DNA of 64,000 nt from the NCBI GenBank assembly GCA_023313575.1, contig JAJTTP010000004.1, forward strand, positions 248,001-312,000. The letters run 5' to 3'. Positions within the stretch are counted from its first letter, which is position 1; the number at the start of each line of letters is the position of its first letter. Origin of the DNA: Eutypella sp. D-1 (Eukaryota; Ascomycota; Sordariomycetes; Xylariales; Diatrypaceae). The translations under genes were made by a program, and so were the position numbers. The notes beneath the pieces are model-generated. The model did no database searches. It was not told where the DNA came from and saw only the letters and a list, made by a program, of their open reading frames with translations. This document shows positions 37,660 through 48,947 of the stretch, in pieces.

Positions 37660-39146
37660 TCATCGTTCGGAGGCTTCCTGCGATTTTGATCGTTCGATCT
37701 CACTATACACCGTCCTCTCCAGCTCGTCATAAACCTTCTTAACAACGGGATCTCCAGCCGGAGAGAGGGAGGTGAAGAAGACTGCCGCAATGCCTGTCTT
37801 GCGATCGACCCACTAAGCACAACAGTGTGAAGTGATATTAGTCTCGAGACTCCTGTTGCTCTTGTGCTGATGGGCTATAGCTAACTTACCCAGCGACTGT
37901 TCAACATACCGCCCCCCGCCAAGCTATAGGGACTTCTCTTTCCGGTAACGTCCTCCTTATTAACGATGCCTGCCAGGCTGTGGCTCATGGGCATCCCTGG
38001 CTCAAACTCGGGCACCATGGAATTGTATTTTTCGGCGAGAACCTCGTCAAACCTCGCCTGTGGCTCTGGATCCAGCTGCGGAACGAACATCTCGGTCCAT
38101 AATTCGTTGCTCACCAGATCGCCCCGGAGCACGGCACCCAGGAACGCGGCGTAGTCGGCCGCGGACCCGTAGAGGCCCGAGCCGCCGCTATCAAGACGAC
38201 TTTCAGGTGGAACATACTCTTGCAGACTGAGCGTCCCGTCCTCGGATCGTACGGCCACGACCGCCCTCGTTTCGTTCGCGAAGTCTGCGGGGTGGAATGA
38301 CATGGAACACATTCCGAGCCGTTGAAAGATATTCTTTTGCATGTAAGTTCCGAGGGTCTCTTTTGTGGGCTCCTCTTCCGTGAGCTTCTCTTCCCTGAGC
38401 TTCTCTTCCCTGAGCTTCTCTTCCCTGAGCTTCTCCAGCAGTTGGCCTGCCCAGTCGTAGGATGACCCGTACACCCAGCCTGTCCCCGGACGGAAGACAA
38501 GAGGTGTGCGATAATCGTCGAAACCATCACCCTGGCGGTTTTCTTTCCTGGCGTTACTCGAGTCGTAATCAAATCCAGCTGTGTGGGTGAGTAGCTGTCT
38601 GCCAAATTTTTCAGCACTGAGATGCAGAGCCGCTTGCTGGGGTAAGCTTGAATGTCCCGCGACATATGATACGTACTGCAATGTGATAGCCGCCGTGTTG
38701 TCCTCCAGGATCGGCCCATTGGCGGCGTTAGCGTCCGTTAAGACTTTTGCCTCCTTGAGCCAAGGCACATGCTCTCGGGCGTCATCGTCAAGCTTAATAA
38801 GCCCCTTGTCGACGAGCTGCAGCAGGCAAACGGCCGTGACCAGCTTGGTCAAGGATGCCGTCCAGGCGATGGAGTCTACAGAGAATGCCGGGGAGTTGTC
38901 CTCAAAACTTAGGCGGCCTGCCGCCCCGGAGTATAACGTCTCTTTCCGTAGCATTTCGTCAGTTATCAAGCATGAAGGATCGGTCTTCTGGGTCTGACGT
39001 GCGGGAGCTTCCTACTTACTGTCATTGCCTACGACCACGAATGCAGCTCCCAGAAGCTTGTCTTTAATGTCAAAGGAACCAGATTCTGGGACATGAGCTT
39101 TTAATATCGCATCAAGACCGTCTTTTCTAATAATGTACTCAACCAT
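37660..39146 (-). CDS. Class C beta-lactamase-fold serine hydrolase/transesterase
   Basis: My model has four exons on the minus strand: 39020-39146, 38677-38941, 37890-38598 and 37660-37812, giving 417 residues. The catalytic SxxK motif is SLTK (Ser72, Lys75), the second motif is the Tyr of WVYGSSYDWAG (about 174), and SLAGGGMLNSRWW matches the third motif region. QLLTHTAGF and FRPGTGWVY are typical of the esterase/LovD-like branch of the beta-lactamase superfamily. Introns one and two are both 78 nt. The first contains an in-frame TAG. The second has no stop and could be retained as 26 extra residues; I removed it because splicing restores ITLQQLLTHTAGF. No signal peptide is seen, so it is likely intracellular. 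A KLREE tandem repeat interrupts the domain. Substrate unknown; accessory metabolism is plausible. Confidence 0.82.
38381..38435. repeat. In-frame 15-bp minisatellite in the beta-lactamase-like gene
   Basis: Three perfect copies of tgagcttctcttccc plus a partial fourth, with a diverged copy just before. It encodes repeated KLREE pentapeptides and stays in frame, so copy-number change alters length without breaking the protein. Confidence 0.92.
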
Positions 39147-40121
39147 CTTGGATCGGTTATCTGAGAATTGGAATAAATCTTGGGGGGCTGTAGCGCTATT
39201 GTTGCTTAAAGCTGGTGGATTGTAAGATAGGCAGGAGTGAGAGTCTAGAAAGCCACAAGAATGCGTAGAACCATTCTCTTATAACCACACACAATATAGC
39301 TTGCCGGAGGGATATGCCAGCCTTACATGCATGCATACAAACATTCGCCTCGGCATCAGTACTACCAACGAGACAAACAAAAGTCGCCATAGCCTTAATG
39401 TGACGGCTATAACAAACAAATATGCCTTGGACGATAGGAAGCGGGAGTACGAAATAACACTGCTTGCTACGTGGATGCCTGTCTATCTGTAAAGCATTGG
39501 TGTTCCTATGTTATAAGTAGCCTACGGGGTAGGCAAAAGTCACAAAGGGGGGTATGGGAGACCCTTGTCAGCCCCTGTCACGCGCGTAAATACCGCGAAA
39601 CCACGTGCGTGCAACTTTCTACAGTAATAAATTGTCTTGGCGAATCTTATCAGCACTACCCTACCCCAAACACCTATAAGTACCTCGGTATATGTATGTA
39701 CCTACTTAGGGTACTTGCTACTGTGGTGTTAAGTATTTTATTATACACCCCCGAGACTGGTTGTTCGGCTGCACAAAGTCAACAACTTACCCGAATAAGG
39801 CAATGCGGCTCTTACCTGAATAAAATAATAACCAGGCTGCCAGGAAAAAGGGGGGGAGGCTAACAATAAAGCACACACACACAACTATAATAAAACGGCA
39901 CCGTCTGACTCACAGGTTCAGCTGTGGATGAGGAAAGAGTCATCTCATCCCGCAGGACTTGGACTTGGACTTGGACTTGGGCCATAGCCCTTATGATATT
40001 TATACGGGCGAGAACACCTCGCCTTATTACGTGCACTGGATTGTTAGACCCTCGAGGCATCATAAAGTCTACTTCGCTGCGGAAGAGCATCGCATCGAGC
40101 GCAGTGTCGTATTCGACCAGG
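39147..40121. promoter_or_regulatory. Divergent promoter between the hydrolase and TatD genes
   Basis: These 975 bp separate two head-to-head start codons. It contains a hexamer repeat ggactt at 39955-39980 (4.3 copies) just upstream of the TatD leader, and several TATA-poor, AT-rich patches near 39640-39740. No internal gene is supported. Confidence 0.45.
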
Positions 40122-41834
40122 ATGGCCGCGACTGAAAATGCCGGTCCCACGGCCGCCGAAGCAGCAGCAGCAGCGCCGGCACCGGCGCCGGAGACAACAA
40201 GTTGGAAACCACAATACATTGACGTGAGTTCTCTTAAAATCGCGAGAAAGAGAGAATGAGAGAGAGAGATGGAGGGCGGGGTGATTACGCTTTAAGAGCA
40301 TACGGGCTCAGACGCTAACAAGACCGTGCACCGCACCACTAGATCGGCATCAACCTCGCGGACCCCGTCTTCCGGGGCATGCACCACGGCACGCGACGGC
40401 ACCCGGACGATCTGGGGGCGGTGATCGGGCGCGCCGCCGAGGTCGGATGTCGGAAGCTGATCGTCACGGGCTCGGACCTGCAGAGCTCGCGCGACGCCCT
40501 GGACCTTGCCGCCGAGTACCGTGAGTTTAACCCCCCCCCCCCCTGTCTTAACGGACCCCCTCCGACTGACCACCCGTTTCAATCTAGCCGGCACCGTCTA
40601 CACCACGGCGGGCATCCACCCCTGCAGCAGCGCCGTCTTCGGCGCCACGCATCCGCACCAGAACACCAGCGACGGCCACACACCGCCCTGCGACCCGGAC
40701 CCGTCGCAGCCGCAGCCGGAGGAAGTGGAGCCCGACGAGGCGAAGACCGCCTCGATCATCGCATCGCTAGAATCGCTCATCACCGACGTGCGTGCCACAG
40801 CAGCAGCAGCACGCAACTCCCCGCAACAGCAGCGGAGCCCCATCGTCGCGCTGGGGGAGATGGGGCTAGACTACGACCGTCTGCACTACAGCCCCGCGGG
40901 GCTACAACGGCACGGATTCGCAGCGCAGCTGCGGCTCGCGGCGCGCCTCGACCCGCCCTTACCGCTATTCCTGCACTCGCGGGCGGCGCACACGGATTTC
41001 GTGGGTCTGCTGCGGCGGGAGCTGGGGCCGGGCCTCGAGGCGCTGCAGGGTCGCGCCGCCGTCGTCCACAGTTTCACGGGGTCCGTCGCCGAGCTCCGCG
41101 AGCTCCTTGAGCTTGGGCTCTACGTTGGCATTAATGGCTGTAGTCTCAAGACCGCCGAGAACTGCGACGTCGTGCGCGAGCTTCTGGCCTGGGAGGGCGG
41201 GGCGCAGGGCGGGGACGGGGAAAAGATGAAGATGCGGGCGGGTCTGAATCAGTTCATGCTGGAGACCGATGGCCCTTGGTGCGAAATAAGGCCCACCCAC
41301 GAGGGCTGGAAGTACTTGGTCGAGGCGACCAAGGCGGCGGAGCCCGGGGCAGTCGGGACCGGGGACGCGGAGTCGACGCCGGCATCGGCGTCCGAGCCGC
41401 CGTCAGGGACGTCCACACCTGCGTCGATACCGATACGCGGGCCTCCGACACCAGCCCCAGCCCTAGCCCTAGCCACCTCCGACCCAGCAGCAGCGCAAGA
41501 CCCGCAACAACAAGAACCACAAGCCAACCAGCAGCGGCCAAAGAAACCCCAACAGCAACAACAACAATCAAGAAAGAAGCAGAAGCCGCCCGCGAAGAAG
41601 GAACCGGAGGTGCCGGAGCGGTACCGGACGGTGAAGAAGGAGAAGTGGGTCGAGGGCGCCATGGTCAAGGGCCGCAACGAGCCCTGCACCATCGAGCGCG
41701 TGGCGCGGGCCGTGGCGGGTATCCGGGCCTCCGATCCCGGCTTCGGCTCCGGCAAGGATATCCGCGCCGTCGAGCGCGAGGTGTGCGAGGCTGCGTGGCG
41801 GAACACCGTTGCTGTGTTCGATGTGGGGGGATGA
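40122..41834 (+). CDS. TatD-family metal-dependent nuclease with disordered C-terminal tail
   Basis: Three exons, 40122-40223, 40343-40520 and 40588-41834, encode 508 residues. TatD proteins are two-metal TIM-barrel exonucleases acting on DNA or RNA ends. Visible motifs are IGINLADPVF at the first metal site (the eukaryotic form with Asn/Asp in place of HxH), AGIHP (His104), GEMGLDYDR (Glu184), FLHSR (His223), VHSFTG (His254) and METDGPW-like LETDGPW (Asp321). Residues about 340-435 are Pro/Ala/Ser/Gln/Lys-rich and probably disordered, followed by a conserved-looking end (RNEPCTIERVARAVAGIR) that belongs to the family core. The barrel is therefore interrupted by a low-complexity insert. Intron 2 (40521-40587) contains a C13 run. 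The N-terminus is Ala/Pro-rich and not a clear targeting signal. Confidence 0.9.
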
Positions 41835-42490
41835 TTAAGTTGAGATTCGAGCTAGGTGAAATGGAGAAGGGGGGGGAGGGGGCAGGAGATCAAGACGACC
41901 AAAAATAAGATAAGATGAAGATTCTCTCGGATACGATGAAAAGAGCATAGATATCACATACATAGAAGAAATAGGATTCAACGGGGAACTAGCGCTACGT
42001 GCCCCCGACATTCAACTCTAACTACCTAGGTAGTTGAGGGAACTCATCATGAGGGATACATCCACAACAACGACGTGCGCATCTATCAATAGTTTATCAC
42101 GAAACCCGGACCAGTCGTGGCAATCAAAGCTCAAAGCATATAGGGGTATATATATACACATGTAATGCAGATGCGTCCATATTTATGTACAACCTTTCCG
42201 TTCCCAACCAGCAAAGACAAGCAAGCACACCGGAAACGCAACGATACGTTTCCTGGTGGTCTAATTCAGCCCAGCACAGTCCAGTCCAGTGCAGTCCACC
42301 CCAAGACCGGAAGACGATAAATAAACGCCACACATGCAGTTTGAAACCACGAAAACCGACCACCATGCATGCCCAAACCATAACGAAAGTTGCCCTCCCA
42401 TGCGCCCGCCAGAATACAAATTCTCTTCTTTTTTAACTAAAAAAGGAACATTACAGGCATATTAACCACCAAACAGAACAGCACAGCCAC
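41835..42490. other. Convergent 3' region between TatD and CHL4
   Basis: No gene seen. The two genes end here tail to tail, 656 bp apart, so both 3' UTRs and poly(A) sites should lie in it. Confidence 0.5.
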
Positions 42491-44332
42491 TCAGCCCCCA
42501 CCACCAGGAACAGCGCCGCGCTGTGCGCGCACGCGCCCATTCCTGACGACAGCGACAGAGACGCCGTCCTCGCCGGTGAGCCAGGCGGGTAGGCGCGCGG
42601 GATCGAAGACGGCGGCCTCGACGAGCTGGCGGACGCCCGCGAAGACGTGCGGGCCTTGGAGCGCGAGCCGGACGCGGGGTCTCCAGCCTTTCCTGCCCCC
42701 CCTAGCTACTTCTCCTTCTCCTGCTCCATCGTCTTCGTCTTCGTCTGTAGCATCGGCGGCGGCGGCGAAGCGGAGTTCAGCCGTGCTACGTCTTTTCGTA
42801 GCCTGGGCAGCGCCACCATCGGCATCGTCATCATCTTCTTCTTCTACCGATCTATTTGTCTCGGGGGGGCCTAAGTCCGGGAACGGGTCCTCGAGCAGGA
42901 CGTCGAGCCGTTCGACGCCCTTGCCGTCAGCGGGGCGGGCGGAGTCGCCGAAGCGGGCCTGCGCCGCGGCCCGGGCGCGTTTGAGCGCGCGCTCGTGCTG
43001 CGCCTCCGCGGGGTCCTGCTCCCACCAGTGCCGCTTCTTCGCGGTCTTGTGGCCGTCGCCACCGCCCTCAAGCCCTGTCTTCCCGTCGTCGTCGTTGTCC
43101 TCATTCTTCCCGCTGCCGGCATTCCCGTCGGCGTCAGAGAGCGGCGGTGTTGGCGGGGCTAGAGGTAACGCGGCGTTGAGCGGGGACTCGGCGACGGCGG
43201 CCCTCGGATCGGCGGCTGAAGCCGCAGTAGCAGTAGCAAGAGAAGCGGATGCAGAAGGCGGGGCGGAGGTGGCGTAGACGCCCCAGCCGCCGCCCGCGGC
43301 GTTGGTGCGGCCCGCGCCGCGGACGTGCAGCAGAGCGTCGAGGTTGCGGGTGGAGAGGCCGGCGGGGACGAGGGCGTAGCGCTCGCGGGGGCGCGACAGA
43401 GCCTTGGGTATGGCGTCGACGACGAGGGCGCGGAGGCTGCGGGTCTCGGTGGCCGCTGCTGATCCCGCTGCGGTTCCGCCGCCTCCTCCGGCTGTCGCCG
43501 CGGAGATGTAGACGTGCGGCGACGCGTCCGGGAAGGCGACGTATATAGTTCGCGCGGCGTCGAAGTTCGTGACGCTGGCTCTTGCCCCCCTCGCAGAGCG
43601 GCTGTTGTTCTGGGACCCTGTCGCCGCCGCCACGGCTAGGCTGGTGCTGTAGGGCGAGTCGAGGACGAAGACGCGCAGGAGCAGCAGCGGGAGGCCCTTG
43701 GGCCGGTCGAAATTATAGTGCGCCTTGACATCGGGGGGCACCTCGGCCTGCAGGTTCTGGAGGAAGGTAGAAGGGTGGAAGCGCGGGACGACGAGGGACT
43801 TGGCATCGTACTCGGCGGATCTCCTTCTCCCTCCCTCCTCCTCCTCCTCCTCCGCGATGGTAGCGGTGTTTTTTAACCGCTGCACGCGAAACGCGGTCCA
43901 CTTCAACGAGTTGGGGTGGTCGTACAGGTGCTGCAGGTCGGCCATGGCGAGCTGGTACAGCGAGAGACCGTAGCGCCAGTCGCCCTCGACGACGCGGTCG
44001 ACGACCTCGCGCTTGCTGCCGCCGCCGCCGGGGTGCTGGCGCTGCATCGACGCGTAGATGTCCTGCAGCTCGGCGAGGGAGCGCGCCGGCGGGTAGAAGT
44101 CGCCCTCGTACTCATCATCGTCGTCGTCCTCGCCGTCCTCGTCATCTTCAGATGGACGGCGCAGCAGCGGCGGGCATAGCGGCAGGTTCTTCTCGTCGAG
44201 CCAGTCGAGCACGAGGGATAGAAGCGAGGCGCGCGATAGACGGTTCAGGGCCTTCTGGACGGCGCGGTTGGTGGGATCGACGCGGACGGAGGACGGTAGG
44301 CGAGCTGACGTCGGGAGGGATAGACGAGCCAT
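42491..44332 (-). CDS. CHL4: Kinetochore protein Chl4 (CENP-N/Mis15 family)
   Basis: A single exon encodes 613 residues. The N-terminal third carries the family signature: LSRASLLSLVLDWLDEKNLP, then a short acidic loop, then LQDIYASMQ, GSKREVVDRVVEGDWRYGLSLYQLAMADLQHLYDHP. The C-terminus has the RLALQGPHVFAGVRQLVE block and the DPARLPAWLTGEDGVSVAVVRNG end that closes Chl4/CENP-N proteins. Chl4 pairs with Iml3 (CENP-L) in the constitutive centromere network, binding centromeric nucleosomes and the outer kinetochore. The middle is loaded with Ala/Gly/Asp/Glu low complexity, so the protein is somewhat longer than yeast Chl4 (458 aa, from memory). The ATG at 44332 is directly followed by conserved sequence. 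No introns are apparent. Confidence 0.85.
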   Translation of the reverse strand: MARLSLPTSARLPSSVRVDPTNRAVQKALNRLSRASLLSLVLDWLDEKNLPLCPPLLRRPSEDDEDGEDDDDDEYEGDFYPPARSLAELQDIYASMQRQHPGGGGSKREVVDRVVEGDWRYGLSLYQLAMADLQHLYDHPNSLKWTAFRVQRLKNTATIAEEEEEEGGRRRSAEYDAKSLVVPRFHPSTFLQNLQAEVPPDVKAHYNFDRPKGLPLLLLRVFVLDSPYSTSLAVAAATGSQNNSRSARGARASVTNFDAARTIYVAFPDASPHVYISAATAGGGGGTAAGSAAATETRSLRALVVDAIPKALSRPRERYALVPAGLSTRNLDALLHVRGAGRTNAAGGGWGVYATSAPPSASASLATATAASAADPRAAVAESPLNAALPLAPPTPPLSDADGNAGSGKNEDNDDDGKTGLEGGGDGHKTAKKRHWWEQDPAEAQHERALKRARAAAQARFGDSARPADGKGVERLDVLLEDPFPDLGPPETNRSVEEEDDDDADGGAAQATKRRSTAELRFAAAADATDEDEDDGAGEGEVARGGRKGWRPRVRLALQGPHVFAGVRQLVEAAVFDPARLPAWLTGEDGVSVAVVRNGRVRAQRGAVPGGGG

Positions 44333-47300
44333 CGTCTACGTTTGGGGGTTAAGGGAGGGGAAGGAGGGGGAGGGGGTAGGGGGAGGGGGTAGGGTGAATT
44401 GTTTTGATATCCTTTTTTTTTTTCTCAATTGGGTCTTGCCTCGTCGTCTACGTACATAATTGACTGTGGATCTTTAAAATGAAAAGGGGCGACAATTATC
44501 TATTACTCTTCTCAGCCTCGTTCTGTCAATAGTAAGAAAGGTTACGAGGCTGAATGGTTATTCGGGTTTGGGTACGTTGATAGTGTTGTTTTTGTGGGTT
44601 AGAAACGCGTTTGAAGGTATTTTGGTTGCTCGTCTCCAGCTTGGCGCCTAGGCGCGTCCCATGGGTCGTTATGGTGGGGGTTTTACAGGGAGCGTGGGGT
44701 TTTAGGTCAGAGCCCCCATCTTGAAATTCAAAATGTGGGGGGTTAGGTAAGATCGTTGATTTACATGTGATCTGTGTGCACATGGGCTGACTAAGCCCTA
44801 TGTTATACTTGCGGGTTTTCAGATGGTGCAGGTGTACTTATGTAATCAAGATATGTACTGTGTATATGTCCCGCGACAGTTGCTAACGCTTATACCTACA
44901 TGCACGTATTCTCTGACTTGGCATTCCGATATATATCAATTAAGCATCTCTCTCCCATCAAGTTCAGTAATCAAGTGCCCGGTTTGACTTTATAGTATAG
45001 TAGGAGGAGCTTGGGTATTATAGCAAGTTCTCTTTTATATAGATCCCCCATCTGGGTCTAATAGAGTTAGGTCGGTAGCTCAACGGGTCATGGCATAGAT
45101 CAATGATAATTCTTCTCGTATATCTCAGTGGGAACGTCAAGTAGGCATGTAGATAGGTATAGCCCGGTCCACAAAAATACCGAGATAAATCCGCTTCGCT
45201 CCCCTTTTCCAAATCCAGGGATAACTTTCCCATTCTTTAACCCTCGGGATTATTAACCAAATTAACAACTTAGAGTAATTAACCCCTCTCCAGTCCTTAC
45301 TCACTCACTTAATGTATGACAAGTATACACGTGCAATATATCGAGAAATAACATAGGTGATTGCACAGCGAAAGTTAAATATAGTTGACTACTTGGTAGG
45401 TACTACTAGGTAAGTGTAGGCACGCCCACGACCCGGGCGGTATAACTTCAACGCGCGTCGGGAGGATTTGTAATCACGTCTCGAACCTAGAACGCTTGGC
45501 ATCCGGGCAACCAGGCAGACGCAGAGCGGGCCGAGGAGATTTTCTGGAGCTGGGAGCTGGGGGCTATACGGTCTGCAGACTGGTCAATGGGGTTTATTGT
45601 TAACCAGCCAGTTGCAGCACGCTGCAATATGCGTATGTATGTGCGTACAACAACAACGGTCTGGCCTGAGCTAGTTCATAGCGTTTCTATGTACATAGGG
45701 CCGGGGGCCGAGAGAGAGCGAGAGACAGACAGAGAGAGGGGCAATTGATTCACCGCAAGGCAAGGGAGGGGACAAGCACGTTAATTATTAATTCAAAAGG
45801 CGCACCCGGATTGGCTGGCTAGCTGGGCTGGGGATGGGGACGGAGTCTTTCTGTCTGCAGCTGCATGTGTAATGTATGAAGTAGATGTGGACGAAAGACC
45901 ACCGGGACCCCTGGAAACTACTATACTAGACATCGCGTCGGCCTCCTGAGGAGGGAGGAGCCGCTCGCTTTCCTTTTCCTCCTCGGAAGACCCCTTTTAG
46001 GTATTCCCCCCTCCCCTCCCCCTTCCAGGCTGACGTGCGGGCGCAGAACCAAGGCACGATTTGATGGGCATTAGCGACGTAGTATTCCTTCCTACTGCTA
46101 CTATAACATAACTGGCCAAGTGTGGGGTGGAAGGGGGGGGGGGATGCCTGTCTCGAACACCGAGGCAATTTTAAGCCATTGTAACACACCGTCGAACGCA
46201 GTACGGTGGTACCGCAATATATATGTGTATGTGTGTGTATGAGTAAGTGGCTGTAAAGTCTGCGGCACACGAACGGACGAACTGATCACCTGCGGTGCAG
46301 CGTAGCCTCAAGCTAAGGGATTTACTTAACCCCTAAATCTACATATACATAGGGACGCGCACTCAGCATGACCAGCACGACCGGGCCGGGGCAAAGAAAA
46401 TAAGACCCCCTAATGACGATGAAGTCGTTGAAACTTCGGGCTGTGTCGTGCCATCGTCAGGCTTCTCTAACATAGGAAATGAACTGACTGACAATAAGGT
46501 GTGTGTATACAGACGGGCCGCAAAATGTAAAAGATGTTCTCGGCCTGATCTGACCTCACCCGGCCCGGGGTTGGTTCAGAAGTAAACCGCGAGGACTATT
46601 CTCTACCCAAGTAAGCATATATGAGAGAGTACTATTGCAGCCCAAAGCTGCGAGGACACCTTGCCTGGGAACATGTATGGGTATGGTATGGGTGCAAAGA
46701 AGCACATGGCCGAAAACGGCAAATTGAATGTGCGACTCGGCAATCTGGTTGGCCAAGGGCAATCTGACGAGGCGCCTAGACTTGCATGATATGTAATCAC
46801 CTACTATGTGATGAGATCCCTCTTTGTGGTCTCTTAGGTACGTACTCTACAAGGTACCTACAAATATCGTCCCTCCTCCATACACGGTATATCCATGCCA
46901 GAATACCTACCTTAGGTACTTAAGGTAGTACAAGCAACAAGTGAACCAAAAGCCATGCGAGAAGCCATGGGGAGGGGGAACAAGGGGAACAATGGTTCTT
47001 CGGGCGGAAACGGGATGCCTTGTGGGGAAGGGTATCTCAGCTACACGACGCTAGGGAAAACAAAAGCGCCGGAGGCAAAAAAAGAAGTAGTGTAAAAGAC
47101 CTAGGGTAATCATTAAGCAGAGAATTGGACGAAGAGAGAGGAGGCTGACTAAAGCGGTAAAGACTTCTTCGAAGAGAGTCAAGTCAGCGACGGTACGATG
47201 TACCTGGTGATGTGCGTGTCATCGTCGAAGAACTGGTTAAGACGTCCATATGTTATACGATACGCTCCTCTTCTTCCATTCGGAAACACAGCATGACGCC

Positions 47301-48302
47301 ATATACGACACGAACCGCGAGAAAGGTTCCTTCGCAGAGGAGAGGCATCGCTTCTGCATGTGATATGATGTGGTGTGCGATGTGTGTGTGTGACCATCAT
47401 GTGGTGTGGTGTGTGGTGTGCGAAATCGCAACAATGAAGGGATTCCAAGCAAGCCCATAAGCCCGCCTAGGCAGTGAAACCCTGGAACGTATGGCTTAGC
47501 TCTACATAGCAGCTAAGTTAGGTACATGTAGATGTAGGGGAGGTACTATGTAATTATTTTCTGTCCCGTGGATTCATATATGTTATCCATGGATGGCTAA
47601 TGCTATAAGAAACCCGGAAACGTGGGAGGAGGGGCAAGGGATTTGAGGGGCAGAATGGGGGGTTGACGCTGTTGTTGGTGGTGGTAATGGTGGTAGCGGG
47701 CAGGCGGGGTGGGGGGCACGGAGGAAGACGGGGGACCCCTAAATTCTGAGGTTCTTTGGTAATGCGACGGCGGCGGCGATGAGCGGAGCCTATGTAATCA
47801 TCGATTGGCTTTATTGGCCGGATATAGTAGTCAATGAGAGGATCCTGCAGTCCTGGCAGTGAGAGCTAATCCACCCACAGTCTCATCCATTACGTATAGA
47901 GGAACGATAATAGAAACTTAAAAAAACCCCAAAACTATCCTGTAAGTACCTTAACCGAACTTGCTCGGTGGTTCACCTTTCCATATGTATCTCTCAGCCA
48001 ATCCCCCTACCCACAAATCAAGCGAGCCAATTTGGCCGATTTCCAACCATTCAGTAGCAGAACCGGCCGAACACCCCGACTAATGTTCACTTGCCCTGCA
48101 CTTACCCTGCAAAACCTTCTCGACTAGCCCATTAGCCTGCATACATTAATACATACAACCCACTTCTTAGGTTGTAACTTAACCAAACCTTTTCACCACA
48201 AAAACTTTGTCGGGTTCGTCCTCCGTCCTCGCCTTTTCTTTTGCCCAGGTGCTAAAATAAGCCTTTGGTTTGCCGACCGGTTTAGGTGTACTCCATTTCG
48301 TA
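44333..48302. other. Long upstream region of the bZIP gene
   Basis: About 4 kb without a supported gene between the divergent CHL4 and bZIP genes. It contains G/T-rich and purine tracts, an 11-G run at 46133-46143, GGTAGGTA-like motifs and one CYS3-type palindrome (separate entry). Its length is compatible with a heavily regulated promoter. Confidence 0.45.
47293..47302. promoter_or_regulatory. CYS3-type binding palindrome
   Basis: The sequence atgacgccat fits the Neurospora CYS3 consensus ATGRYRYCAT at every position. It lies 1.65 kb upstream of the Cys-3-like bZIP start. Neurospora cys-3 is autoregulated, so the site is a candidate for feedback. By chance about one match is expected per 65 kb. 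Confidence 0.4.
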
Positions 48303-48947
48303 TGGACAGTCCACACTTTTTTACCACCTACAATCCTCAATCAACCCACTTCTAATACTTATTTAGGTACTTAGTAGTGTGAGTATTAGTAGTGAGGTGG
48401 GCAAGTACTTTCTCTACTTTCTTTCTACCTAGCTCTTGTAGGCAACTTCCACTCTTCCAGTAGTATACTTAGCAAATCCCGCCTCCCCGATCGGCCCTCT
48501 GGAATATTTTCTCTGCAGACTAAAACCCTCACACCTAACTTTCGTGCTTCTTTACAACTTGTCCAAGTCCATCATCGACCAGGAGAAGGTGGAAAAAAGT
48601 CAGCAAGAATCCACAACAACATATTTAACCGGATTTTTCAATCGCGGGCCACTGCGACGAAGAGATAGCGACAAATCTCTTCTACAACAAACAACAAATC
48701 AATCGCTAACCAGTGCCGATTCTCGGCGGCTGGGCATTTCCGGAGGGGATAAAGAAGTAAGCGAAAACAGAAGCAATCGCCTCGGTGAAGGGAAAATCCA
48801 AGAGATAGGAAAGAAACAGCAAAACGACGGGAGGGAAAGAAGACGAAGGAAATTCGAAATAGGAAAACGGGGAACGAAAAGAAGAAAAACAACGCCGACG
48901 ACAAGGAAAAAAGACAGGGTTATCATCTATCCCCATATCTTCCAAAA
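48303..48947 (+). promoter_or_regulatory. ATG-free 5' leader or promoter of the bZIP gene
   Basis: Between the ATG at 48302 and the gene start at 48948 no ATG occurs on the plus strand. The second half is strongly A/G-rich. A non-ATG open frame (from a GTG at 48544) runs 137 codons and overlaps the start codon in another frame. ATG avoidance over this length suggests a long transcribed leader. Confidence 0.45.

Noticed and set aside
45480..45530. Another B-box-like string on the minus strand
   Set aside because: No cloverleaf could be drawn around it.
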